Assembly (NCBI GenBank): GCA_950295325.1
Contig: OX485806.1
Location: forward strand, 43,517,169-43,581,168
Reading direction: 5' to 3'
Source: Polytrichum commune
Taxonomy: Eukaryota > Streptophyta > Polytrichopsida > Polytrichales > Polytrichaceae
Length of the DNA: 64,000 nucleotides
The translations under genes and the position numbers were made by a program. The notes beneath the pieces are model-generated. The model saw nothing but the letters and a program-made list of their open reading frames with translations. It was not told the DNA's origin and made no database searches. Below are positions 35,180-46,639 of this stretch, piece after piece; position 1 is the first letter of the stretch; every line of letters begins with the position of its first letter.

Positions 35180-38018
35180 TGTGGTACTTTTGGGCCACCC
35201 CCTTTCGAGGGAGCCTAAAAGTATCACACAAGCCCTTCGGTGAAGGTGGCCTGCATTTGCAGGCGCCCAAGCCGAACCCGGATGATAGGTGTATAACGTG
35301 AGTAGTTAGATTTTTAAGGGAGATTAAATATGCGTCGTAGTACCTCCGGAGGTTAGGCCTTAGTTTTTTACTAGTGTGGCTTTAAACTCCACTAACCAAT
35401 TTCATATCTAGTTCTAACCTTAACCTACAACCTATTCTACGCGCAGACGCACCAGCCTTGAAACCAAGGCAATCCTAATTTGTGAATTGGGATGGTTCTG
35501 ATACACCCAACCGGGTGTGACTCATACCACCCTAACTCAACGAACGGAATAACGACAATTTGATGGACCATTCAATTCTTCCTATTTCTTTATTTAGTTC
35601 TATTTAGTTTTCTAAGCGGGGGAACTTGGCCTAAGTCCCACCCTTCACACAAATTCCTTCTTAATTACTTACTTTTGTTTGCACGTCCTAACTTACTACA
35701 TTAACATATTAGGCATCACCCCTTACCTCGGGTCTCTTGCCAACAAGGGTTTACGATTTATTTTGTATGTTTTGATTGTTAAATGTGTTTACACTGGATA
35801 GACCACGAAATGCAACTCAATGGGACCAGGGTGACGGGCGACCTGTAGGTTCAACCTGTTGCGCAATCTTCATAAATTGGGGCCATTACTCCCAATCTAT
35901 GGGGCCAACAACATAATAATGGATTCGCGGGTCATTAACCCCACCTTTCCACCAACAACATTCAGAGTGGTCGTGTCGGTGATTAATCCGACTTACCACA
36001 CACGAAACTTGCTAATAAATGAAGCTACTACCACAAAACATACCAAGGGCCCCGAAAACAATGGAATTGGGTACTCCCTTGGCGGTCAAGTGGTCAAGCC
36101 ACTTGACCTTACGAGATAGGTGAGTGGGTTTAGAGATGCGTACCTTAGCCGTGCTCCCTCCAATCCTAAATGGAAGGCTTAAGGTTAGTTAATTTACCTC
36201 AATTTTCCTCGGTTGATTTGGGCTTGATGTAGGCCGAGCCGCTACTTCCTTCCTTGCTCCACTTTCCGAGCGTCGACCTTGCCTCCTTCTTTGTAACTAG
36301 TTTGGTAGTAAGCGTACCTTAGTTAACAATTAAAATATAAAGTGTTATTCTGCCCTGTAATTTAATCCTAAGCATAATATTTATACTTAGTGCACCAAAT
36401 TATCTTTCCAATGATCTAAAAATCACTCTAATCGGATAAGAAATGCAAAAGTTATGAGGGTTGGAAGTGTGAGGTCGATTCAACCGACCCTTCCAACCCA
36501 CCTATCTACCTTCTAACTTCAAGAATTCATAGCACATTCTTTACTACTTGGATCTAGGCTTTCCTTATACCATTGGAAAGCTATGAACAAGCTCTAACTA
36601 GAAAAATTATGACATCAGCAGGTTAAGCTAATAGAAATTCAGCGGACTCCTTGTAACACAGCAGTCAATCAAGAAGGCTTAAACTATGTATCTCGCCTTC
36701 AACAATTCATATCTAATTCAAATCTTCGTCAAATCAAACGTTCTATATGACCCTGGAGAGATATTAAAAAGATGTATTTGATAAAAATATGTGATTAGAA
36801 AGGTAAGCCGAAGTGAACCCAGCAGGTCCTCTGTAATGCAGCAGTCAACCAAAAGTTCTCAAACTATGTGTCCCATCTTGCACAATTCATATCTAATTCA
36901 AATCATGCTCAAATCAAATTTTCTAAGCCATTTTGGAAAGCTACACAAAAGTTCTACTTGGGAAAAATATAATTTCTTGGAATTAAAATTCCTATTGGGC
37001 TCGCAGGTCTGATCCAGCAGCCGCTACCCACAAGACCACCCAGTTTTTTTACTCCATCTTTGAAAATCCATAACTAATTGTCATCTCAACCAAATCACAA
37101 ATGGGAAACGGCTATGGATAGCTATATGAAATCTCTCTAAGAGAAAAATGATAAGTATCTTGTTCTAGCTTTTGAACTAAGCCTTCAGGGCATTGGCAGA
37201 TGAGGTCTATAATGCCTCTACTCAAAACTCTACCATCCAACCTACCTCTACAAAAGAAGGAATAATTTTGTTGGTGTGTTAATAAACACACAACCTAACT
37301 AGGAGAGAGAGAGTAGAGGAGGTTCTCAAGCCTTTCTTTTAGACCATTGAGAATACATGCTAAAGGATTTTTTCCTAACTACATTGAAGCAGGGCTTCGC
37401 CCAAAAACTAGAGAAAGAGAGAGAGCTACAAGGTGGAAGGAGGGGTTTTTAAACCCTCTCACAAAAGGGTTGGACCCCTCCTCCACCGGATCCATTTTTC
37501 AAACCCTTTCCCGAAATTTTGGCTCGGGGGTTTTCCCGGTTGAGGTTGCCACCCTCTCGCCGAGGTGGCTCCGACAAAAAACCTTTAGAAATCTTTCTAA
37601 TTTTTCCGCCATCGAGTTGGCAAGGGGGCAAGTGGGCAAGTATCCCCCTTGCTCTCTTTCTTTTTTGTCTTCAAAATTCTTCACGCCGATTTTATCTTCT
37701 TACGTAAAACACCTCCAATAGCCTTGTGTGCCTCACACTAACTAATAAACTAACACTTGCTTAGCTAGCATCTACTAACATTTGCTTAATAACTAGCATC
37801 TACTAATATTTGCTTAGCTAGTTGTTTTTACTAGCTAGCACATTTTTTCTACTTTGCTATCTTCTAGCACTACTTAGTTTCATTTTGACCTTCCTTCTTC
37901 TAGGCTAAATGCTAAATGAACTAATTTTTCCTAAATTCCCTATCAATTCTAACTTTTAATGCTAACATTCTAACTAAAAGTGATCCCGCAGAGTGGTGGA
38001 CCACTCAAAGGGTTCACA
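35180..38018. mobile_element. 2,839-bp insertion with 5-bp target duplication (solo-LTR-like)
   Basis: Begins TGTGGTACTTTT and ends GGGTTCACA, so the ends are TGTG...CACA. It is flanked by ACAAC at 35,175-35,179 and 38,019-38,023. With the insertion and one ACAAC set aside, the host reading frame continues without a shift from ...STLFYN to PFLIKF... No intact ORF, primer site or second long repeat is seen, which fits a solo LTR or a non-autonomous LTR element. Between about 36,460 and 37,160 it holds degenerate repeats of about 190 bp (ATTCATATCTAATTCAAATC, CAGCAGTCAA). ORFs near 37.35-37.7 kb have no supporting features. Confidence 0.85.
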
Positions 38019-38522
38019 ACAACCCCTTCTTAATTAAGTTCATCGATTATGCAAGCCCTAAGTTCAGGGAGGTAGATATCTGGCTTTGGATAGTCGAGGA
38101 TAGAAGGGCGGAGCAGGTGTACGAGCTTGTCCGGAAACTGCAGCCGGAGTATGCAGTGTCCAAGTTTCACTACATCGCCGCACCGGTGGAGGGGGCTTAC
38201 ACGACGTTGAAGGACAAGAAGACCAAGTTCGTCAACGTCTTGTATTTGTACTTCGTGTACAAAGCGGAGTTGCTGAAGGTGCCGAACCACCCTATATCCC
38301 GGATGGACAAACTCTTCCAAGTTCCAGAAGGGTTGGGTGCGAACAAGTGCCTCTACGACGAGGCTAAATATGCGAACTATCCTGCAGATGAGCTGCGGAT
38401 GGAATTTTACATGGGAATGATGAGGACGCTGACGAGGAGAGGGGACTGCATCTTCAACATCTTCGGAGGCTCAAAACCTGTCTATGCTGCTATGGTAAGT
38501 GATTTTCTATAGCTCGTAAGCA

Positions 38523-38580
38523 GTTTGGATCGACCGACCCAAACTAGGCTCTTTGCAGGTTTGGGTCGACCGGCCCAAAC
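38523..38580. repeat. Two type 2 palindromes in the intron within the methyltransferase-like domain
   Basis: At 38,523-38,544 and 38,559-38,580, inside the intron 38,495-38,654 (GTAAGT...GTGTAG). One base in an arm differs in each (GGAT, CCGG). Confidence 0.9.
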
Positions 38581-39742
38581 TACACATTTCACTTAGTCTT
38601 GTTTATGTGACTGCCTCGACAAATTCTAATTTCCCTATAACTTGGATTGTGTAGATGTCGGGGCTGAATATATACTCCTACATAGAGGATGGCGATCTGC
38701 CATTTTATAGGGTGCAGAAATCGCTGGCGAAGAAGATGGACATCCTCGATTGGATCCCGGGTAGCTACGTCGACGAGGTTGTTCAGGGTGGCGAAAACCC
38801 TCTTGATAGGGTGAGGCGCATCAACCCGGAGGAAATGGCCATGAGGGCCACGACCCAAGTTCCCGAACCTCTGGTCGGGTTGCATCCGGGCAATCCGTCC
38901 CGCACAGAAGGTGGCGAGGTTGAGGAGGCGGAGAAGGAAGGCGACGTCGAGGAAGGGGCAACGGGCTTCACGCAACAATCCGAAGCCCCTCAACGGAAGA
39001 AGGCGATGCGGGCGGCAACCCCGCAGAGTAAGCTCGTGCCCGTCCTGACTGTGGACGATGCGCGGGACATGTACTCCAGGGACGCCACCGCGACGTTCAG
39101 GGAGAGGAGGAAGTTAAAGGGGAAGAAGCTGTATGGCGACTACTCCGTGGAGGAGACCATTGCCATAAGCAGCGAGGACGACGATGACATTGAGCTCGCC
39201 AAACGGCTAAGATCAGATCCCCCGTCCCCGACAGCGTTCGCTGGCATGGTTAGGGTGAAGCCCGAGGTCCTGACTGTGGAGGAGGCGAACGAGAAGATGA
39301 GGAGGGACGAGGAGCAACGCGTCCGTCTGCAGAAGGCTGCCGCGGAAGAACCCTCAATGCGGAACGAGGTCGCACAGCTGAGGGTTCTCCTGTTGGAGCA
39401 GGAGCGTCAAAGGGCGATGGCCCAACCTCCGTCCCACGCCGACTTGATATTACAATTGATACAAGGAATGTGGGCGCAAGGTTTGGTGGTGGCTCCGTCC
39501 AGCTCCTTCCCGCACTTGCCCCCTGGCTTCCCTCCGCAGAGCATCCCTCAGCAGCCTGTGCCGCAATCGTCTTTCAGCTTCCAGCACTTGATGCGGCCCC
39601 ACCAAGTTCCGTACGCGCCGGTCCAGCAATTGGATGACCCCAACATCTGGCGCGTCTCTGGAGCCTCCTCCCCTTTGGGCCCTCCACCACTTCGGCCCCC
39701 CATAGTCATGGCACCACCCCACCAATCGGACGACCCCAGGAT

Positions 39743-39833
39743 GTTTGGGTCGACCGACCCAAACCCACCATCCACTGTAGTGTCCGAAGGGCCCTCTCCA
39801 GATGCAGGACAGTTTGGGTCGGGCGACCCAAAC
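39743..39833 (+). repeat. Two type 2 palindromes inside a coding exon
   Basis: At 39,743-39,764 and 39,812-39,833, within the open frame of the Pro/Gln-rich tail. They are read as FGSTDPN and FGSGDPN. The second has a GG centre. A further copy at 40,134-40,155 lies just past the donor at 40,113. Confidence 0.9.
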
Positions 39834-40112
39834 CCCGTTGCAGCGCAGTCCTCCCTTGACCAACATGGGTGTCAACTAGACACGGCCATGCTAGATGTTG
39901 AAGGCCTGCAAGGGCCTGGTGATACCTCTACTCCTAACCAAATCGATGAACCCATGCATGATGCACATGCGGAGATTGGTTTAGGACAAGGGCCTGATGC
40001 CGATGGTTTGCAGGATAAGGTTCCTGACGTCGTCGGAGAAGGCGGTGGCGAGAGAGGCGGGGCAGCGGGGACAGTGGAGGCTTCCACATCGTCGAGACAT
40101 GACCAGGGCGAG

Positions 40113-40593
40113 GTAATACACTGAGCCCTCCCAGTTTGGGTCGACCGACCCAAACTTCTTGGGTCATTGTCTTGTTGGCCTGGTCGTGTCCCCTTTGCTA
40201 GGAGGAAATGCACACCCCCTTGCCCCCCCCTGCTCTACACTTGCTCCCCCTGCCCCCAACGTGCCCCCCCGCGATCCCCTTCGTCTCGTCTGCATTCGAC
40301 TACGCTCGACCTTGGCGGCGCGCAACCAATTTTGTAGATGTAGAATTAGGATAGTGTGAATGCCCTCGTTCACCGCGCCCCCCCCCCCCCCCAATCAAAT
40401 TGTACATAGAGATTTGTAAAAATAAAATTATTATTTTTGGCGCCCATATGTTTGCATCCGTGTCCCAATGTATGTTGTTCCCTTGTATGTTTTTGTTGCC
40501 ACCAATGGTCCAATTCTTCTTGTGTTTCCGTTCTGCTTGAGATGGACATAGCATAACATAGTCCTCGCCGCCTTCTCTCGCTCGTCGCCGCAG
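40113..40593 (+). other. Intron of the type 2 gene with one palindrome and a poly-C tract
   Basis: GTAATA donor at 40,113, CGCCGCAG acceptor ending 40,593. It contains a type 2 palindrome at 40,134-40,155 and a C run of about 14 bases near 40,379-40,392. Short ORFs on both strands are not supported. Confidence 0.6.
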
Positions 40594-41406
40594 GGTTCGG
40601 AGCATAGCGTCGCAGCTCCCCACCGATCCTCTCCGAGGAGTGTGGAGGATAGCGCGGTGGTCCCCCCGATTTTGCCCTCGCCACCTTCGCCTCCCAAGAC
40701 CTGGTTCTTGGTGCTAGACCTCAACGGGGTCCTTGTCCAGTGCGTGCATTGTCCCAAGGTCCCCACGGTGCCTTTCTGCAAGCCCGAGGACGCCAACTAC
40801 GATGGACCCCCCGCGTACATCAAAAGCAAGTTAGTGTACCTCCGCCCGTCCCTTCGGCGCTTCCTACAGGTCACCCTATCCAAATGGTGGGTGATCATTT
40901 GGAGCTCCATGAAGTCCGAGAATACCCAGGCCGTCGTGGAGTTCATCTTCAAGGGACTCCAACCCCCGTGCTTGGTCCTAGGACAAGATTCTTGTAAAAC
41001 ATTGTACACCCCCGAGGGCAGGGTTGTGAAGAAACCCAACAACCCTGCCGTAAATCAATTTCTTAAGGTCTTGAAGCCAGTTGTATGGGACCAGCGTCCG
41101 ACCATGGTCGGCTGTCCCTACGACGTTCGCCCCACCCGTGACAACACGTTGATGGTGGACGACAACGCTTCCAAAAACATTTTGAACCCGACCTCGAACT
41201 TCATAGTTTGCCCCACGTGGACGGTCGAGAAGGTCCAAGACCGCTTTTTGTTAGACCTACTTAAGTACATTCAAACGCTCGTGGGGAGCGGACTACCCGT
41301 GCCCCGGTTCCTTAGTTGTAATCCGATAGGCGAAAGATACATGGATCCGAAGGACTATATGTACAGAGAGTTGTACGCTCACGCGAAATATAATAAACTC
41401 ATTTGA

Positions 41407-42264
41407 GATACTACATGGTGTGCCATTGTGTGTGATATATTATGCCTCAATTGTATATCGATTTTCACATGCTCCCCCCTCCCTCCCTCCCCTTGGGTTT
41501 TGTTTTGTTTCCTTTTTTGCGCCAGCGTTTGGAGCCCTCGATTGAGATCGTCAGCGAATCAAACTTGGGGAGCTTCTTCTACGAGATCGTCTACGATGCC
41601 GCGTCCACCATCGACTACTCCAAGGAGCCTCTTGACGCCGGCGTCGTCGATAGCCCCCCACCCAAGCAAATCTTCCGGCGATCTCCGTCCCCGTCGCCGC
41701 TCAAGGGCATAAATCGCAAATGCGTCCAGACGTCCCCCTCTCGGCCCGGCGGCAGTAGTACACCTCAACGGCGGCTGCGGATGGACGCTCGGCCTACGAA
41801 GCGTGGCACCCTTCCTATTCCTTTGCGGGACGCATTGCCCCTCCTCGCCAACTCCGACGAGAACGCCCCCGGTGACAAGGTGAACCCCCCCCCCCCCCAA
41901 AACATGGTTAACCGCGCATTACAATCATCCGGCACTTAAAAAATGAACGTGTGACACGTTTGGGTCTTCCTCCCTAAACTAACACGTGTGTTCTTGCATT
42001 CACGCGTTGCAGGTTGCTCCCACCCGTAAACCTATGCGGGCTAGTACGTCCGTCAAGTTGGAGCGTTTCTACTCCATGACCAGAAATGCAAGACAGTCCA
42101 CTTCATCGTATTCGAATTCTTCGTCGTATAATTCGGGCGGCCGACGGAATCCAAAATGTGTTATTGATGGCGGTCACCCCAAGAATGGCTATAGTCGCGG
42201 GGCAGAGATTTTCAGGAATGTTGAAGCAATGCGAGCAAAAGAAGCCGCAGCAAAAAAAAAATAG
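41407..42264 (+). CDS. Two 3' exons of an unidentified protein, perhaps of the same transcription unit
   Basis: Open frames 41,525-41,880 (after acceptor GCCAG; RLEPSIEIVSESNLG...) and 42,014-42,264 (after GTTGCAG; VAPTRKPMRAS...) join in phase at GACAAG|GTGAAC. The product is Ser/Pro/Arg-rich and ends in a Lys/Ala-rich tail (EAMRAKEAAAKKK). I recognise no domain. No start codon is convincing, so these may be alternative 3' exons of the gene ending at 41,406. A degenerate type 2 palindrome (41,958-41,979) sits in the intron. Confidence 0.45.
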
Positions 42265-42837
42265 GCCAAAAAAAAAGAGGTAGTCTCCGAGGCTAGATAG
42301 GCCATAGTAGGCGTAGGGTTTTGGGCCATAGGCAAGAACATTTTGGGTCGCACTATCCAATGGATGTGTTGTGTTAGCATGCTATGCATTTTACATGCCA
42401 CACTTTGTATGTTTTTTTTTGCAATAATATAAATGTCACATGATTTCCCCTTCCATATGGTCTAAGGTTTGGATTGCCCTACCTAAACCATCACAAATAT
42501 GAGTTTGGAATATTTTGTATGTTATATTATATTGGTTCACATATTTCCCCTTCAATATGATCTATGGTTTGGATTGCCCTACCTAAACCATATTCATACA
42601 AGTTTTTGTGCGATAATATGAATGTTTTAAGATTTACCCTTCAACTTGGCCTAAGGTTTGGATTGCCCATCCTAAACAATCCCAAATATTGAGTTATTAA
42701 TGGGGTTCTTGTTCTAAACACCCGCTTCAAAGTGTTCGCATCTTACAACTTTCTCCAATATGTGTTCCATTTATCCTTGTTCTTATTTCTGTGAATGTCT
42801 CAAAATGCCCAAAAAGTCTCAATTTAACGAATATAGT
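42265..42837 (+). repeat. Degenerate type 2 palindromes and direct repeat copy 2
   Basis: Three related imperfect palindromes (GTTTGGATTGCCC...TAAAC) at 42,467-42,488, 42,567-42,588 and 42,656-42,677, about 95 bp apart. From 42,656 to 42,837 the sequence repeats 30,492-30,672 in the same orientation. It may be the 3' edge of the type 2 element. Confidence 0.65.
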
Positions 42838-44750
42838 GTTTTGTTGAGTAACAACATTATAAGAGAGAAAAGAGGCACAATGGAGAAGCCAACAACAACA
42901 TACATCACCAAGAGGAGAAAGGAATCACCACCAAAACGAAGGATGAGCACCGAAGACAAGAGGAACTCGGAGAGCCCTCGGCCACGGTTTTAGGCCCCCT
43001 TTCCACATATATACAAGGAAGTCGCGCGGTTATAGGGCCCCTTACCCACGGCAATGGGTCCCCAGCAGCCTAGTGAAGGAAACTTAGAACTTAGAGATAG
43101 AAGATCACTATGTAAGTATGAAAGGTCTTATATGAGGAATATATAGGAGTATATAGGGATATTAGAAAGTATATAGGACTAGGATTACATTCCATTAGTA
43201 TGAGTATACGAGATTTTGTTCAAGGACAATTATGAAAGAAAAATATTTAAGCAATTACGAGGAGTATATAAGTATTAAGGAGTATATAGGAATATGGTAC
43301 ATTCTACTAGTATGATCATTGGAATTTAAATCAATCAATGTGAAGATTTGATGGATTCTCAAAAAAGATTTGGAATGTAGCCAAGACAAAGATATAGTGG
43401 AATCTTAAAAAGACGAACATTAGAGTGGTAAAATGATTATAACCGTTTATAATAGATATCATCTACCTATGTCGGAGATAGGTAGTTATCTAGGAAAGTG
43501 GAGTTAACAACCATTTTAAATATAGATTTTGGGTTAGGAAGAAAAGACTATATAAAGGGAACACTTTTAGGAAACTACACCTCATTTTCAATACGACGAA
43601 GCTATCTTAAATTTGAGTGTCAAAAACACTTGAGTTCCTTTTGTATCTCTCCTCTCGGAGTATTTTTGCAATATACTATCTTTTCCACAAATATGTGTAA
43701 TTTATCTCTCTCTCTCAAATGGACTTACAAGTTGTTAAGCGGTACTTGGAACTTAAATGATTAAGCAACCGAGAGAAGAGTAGACTCTTTTGAGCAAGAA
43801 CTCAAAAGATTAGTGTGTGAAGGTGAGAAAAAAATGCTCAAGGATATTCGGAGAATCAATGGAATTTTGAGAGATGTTGTTATGATGAAGCAAACGTCAA
43901 TTCATACAACGTGAATAAAGGAAACAAGATTGTCTCTTAAAAGTGGAAGTTATCATTGAACTCCTCAAAAGGGAATTATCCAAATATAAAGTGATAGAGT
44001 GATTAAGATTGAGTTGATAAGACTTGCATGCATATTTCAATTAAATTGAGAGTAAGACTTCTTAAATATTACTAAGAAAGAGATACAATTAATTGAGAGA
44101 AACTTCTCAATATAAACTACCTATACATATTATGTGACTTATGGATGATAGTTGAACTTACTCATATTCAATTCTTTAAGTAATTTGTAAGGATAGTAAC
44201 AAAGATTTTATTGATACTAACAAAGATTGATTGATTAACTACTCACAACAATTGTTATTGAAACTTCTTACCTTTAAGATTCTTATGAGTTGTTGGATGT
44301 CATTACAAGTGAACGATTAACTATCAAAGAGAAGAGTTCTCTCTCTTGAGCAAAACTCAAGAGAGTTATAATTACTCTCGTCATCAAGAAACACTTTGAA
44401 GTAAAAACGTGACATTGCAAAACAATCAATGGTGTTTTGGATATAAGGTTATAACCACTATATGTTACACATATCAAAGTTACAATACTATAAGTAGTAA
44501 CACTTAAGCTTAAAAACGAAGATTCAATAACACAATATCTTTCTTATTATTATAAGTTATGGAGCAATATTATAAAGTATGTGATTGACGTTTATGAACT
44601 ACGAACTTAACTCCTTGAAGACTTATATAACCTATTGAAAATTATATTGTTATCAACGATATTGTTATACCTCTTGAAACCTTCTCTAATCTAATTGTTC
44701 TTATTATCAATGATGCCTTACATTGAGAGTGAAAATATATGATTCAGAAT
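42838..44750. other. AT-rich DNA, no gene seen
   Basis: Contains runs of AGGAGTATATAGG-type repeats (43,140-43,290) and short IR-rich stretches. ORFs of 60-90 codons are unsupported. Sequence character changes sharply at about 44,755, where type 1 repeat DNA begins. Confidence 0.5.
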
Positions 44751-44754
44751 ATAC

Positions 44755-45420
44755 ACACTATTTTGAACAATTCAGATTCAGGCCTAATCACAACCTATGC
44801 TATATATAACCCCAGCTCATTTCACTTTTAATTCAGATTCAGGCCTAATCACAACCTAAGCTACATATAACCCAAACTCACTTCACACTTAAATCGGATT
44901 CAGGCCTAGTCACAACCTAAGCAACATATACCCCAAACTCACTTCACACTTAAATCAGGTTCAGGCCTAATCACAACCTAAGCAACTTCTAACCCAAATG
45001 ATTTCACACCCATATCAGATTTCGGGCCTAATCAACATCTAACCAACACTGAATTCACACTCACCTCATATTCAAACCTAATCACAACCTTATCAACTTC
45101 TAACCTTGCCTCACTTCATACTCACATCAAATTTCGGGCCTATTCATAACCTATGCAACATCAAACCAACACTGAATTGACACCCACATCAGATTGATGC
45201 CTTATCACAACCTTATTGACTTCTAACCTAAACTAAATTCACACTCACATCAGATTGAGGTCTAATCACAACCTTACCTAAGTGTACCCTAAACTCACTT
45301 CACACTCAATTCAGCCCACGTTAGACCCCCCCAAAGGGTATCTCGGAACCCTGACACACTTTGGAGAATAATGTTGGCTTTCAGAAATATGATTTCAGGA
45401 CCGATAGCCACAAGTGGCAA
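44755..45420 (-). repeat. Remnant of a type 1 palindrome array (intron of the right ParB-methyltransferase fragment)
   Basis: Carries pieces such as TTCAGGCCTAATCACAACC and CACTTCACACTTAAATC, and one degenerate palindrome near 45,338-45,357. It follows the donor at 45,526 of the minus-strand exon and is cut off at about 44,755. Confidence 0.75.
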
Positions 45421-45526
45421 GTGGCGCTCTACCTAAAATTCTCTCTCAGGTATCCAAAAATCTGGCTCGGGTCTCCAAATGTCTCTCTTCGAACCCTACA
45501 TCAGAAAACAGATTCAAGGAGCCTAC

Positions 45527-46214
45527 CTCTTCCTCGAATTGCATCTTGTCATTATCCATGGTCCCTTCGCAAAGGTCAGCTGCGTCCCGATCAAAATCTC
45601 CGAGTCCCTGTTCAGTGAATAAACTGTTGGCATTGGAAATAAACATTACCCTTGACCCAAAACCCTAAAATTCACCAATTGAGAACAGTCTTCACAAACC
45701 TGCTCCTCACTATGAACTGATGTTGAGGCACTCGAGGCTGCACCAGGTTGAAGCTGTGTTTGCGTCACTCCCTGTCCCAGATGCCCAAACGTAATCCAAG
45801 TTACATCCTATCACCAAAAATATAAAAACCAACATAAAGGGTAGCTATTGGGTCTCAACTGTTCTAATTATCCTTGAGAGTGGTTCACATTACGCTTTTA
45901 AAGAAAACAATATCATGAGGATTTTTGATAAACAACACCTCACTGCCCCCTTTGTCCTCTGGGTTGTCTTCCTCCGTTACTGGAAATAAAACGATGGGAG
46001 CTACCGCTTCAACATCAAACGCCTTTTCCCCTTTGGAACCTCTACCTGTACCCTTAGAAGAAGTAACCCCTCTTCTACCCATTGTTGTCCGCAAATTGTA
46101 CGGCGTCCCTAAGCTTTCTCTTGATTCTAACCTTTGCCTTCTCTCAATTCGCCTCTGTTTCTCACTATTCCTCCTTACTTCTCGTTCTGCTCTTGCTCTC
46201 GACCTAGTGTTCAT
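45527..46214 (-). pseudogene. 5' exons of a ParB-methyltransferase gene (right copy, truncated)
   Basis: Exons 46214-45939 and 45807-45700 are identical to those at 12,061-12,575 because they lie in the inverted repeat. The third exon, 45607-45527, lies beyond the arm and is a diverged homologue of 12,704-12,832: it shares GDFDRDA, DLCEG and the EE|GTAGGC donor but lacks the internal 14-residue duplication seen there. No later exon is present because unrelated DNA begins at about 44,755. The first exon is strongly basic. Confidence 0.7.
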
Positions 46215-46639
46215 CTCTAACAAACATCTGAAGCAAACATATCTTATATATCATTTTCAAGTCTGTCAGAATTAACATCTATGCGCCATCATTATGTTCA
46301 CATTTTCTTGTATTTAGATAGTTAATTTGCAGTTACTTAAATTGATCCTTTGTTAATCCACACAACATTAATACACTACAAAAGGCGGCGCTAAATCCTT
46401 TTCTACATAATCGTATCCTTCCATGTCAGATAATTCGTGGTGATAAAGGGATGACTACTATTGCAGTACATTCTATTCATACATGAAACAGGTTGTCCAG
46501 AATTTACATAAATAACTATTGACTATTAATTGATCTATCAGGTTATCAAATATTCGGGCATTGCTGTCTACCCTAGGTGTATATAATACCTGATTACTTG
46601 TACCCATTCTTTCATCTCATCTCATCATATTCTTCTCCA
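46215..46639. promoter_or_regulatory. Divergent promoter region, right copy
   Basis: Mirror of 11,636-12,060. TATATAATA near 46,579-46,587 serves the plus-strand ATG at 46,640; TATATAA near 46,244-46,250 serves the minus-strand ATG at 46,214. Confidence 0.55.

Larger units (their letters stand above)
32725..41406 (+). pseudogene. ParB-like, methyltransferase-like and FCP1-like multidomain protein (type 2 element)
   Basis: Starts at ATG 32,725 (MAPKKRPGERW) right after an acceptor. Parts: a ParB-like motif FWLIDGQHSVEAS near 33,750; a middle region 34,317-35,179, resumed at 38,024; a methyltransferase-like SAM motif GDCIFNIFGGSKPVYAAM (38,440-38,494) that splices to GLNIYSYIED at 38,655; a long acidic and Pro/Gln-rich tail to 40,112; then, by an in-phase splice to 40,594, an FCP1/NLI-type HAD domain with VLDLNGVLV near 40,710 and LMVDDNASKN near 41,150. 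The second catalytic Asp is Asn (DLNG), so phosphatase activity is doubtful, and I see no DPPY. Damage: a frame change near 33,100, TAG at 34,044-34,046, TAA at 34,560-34,562, a frame change near 34,905 and a 2.84-kb insertion. The HAD exon could instead be a separate gene. All domain calls are by motif. Confidence 0.65.

Noticed and set aside
37347-37721. 124-codon ORF near the 3' end of the 2.84-kb insertion
   Set aside because: Overlapping frames on both strands are equally open, with no recognisable motif. The insertion looks like non-coding LTR DNA.
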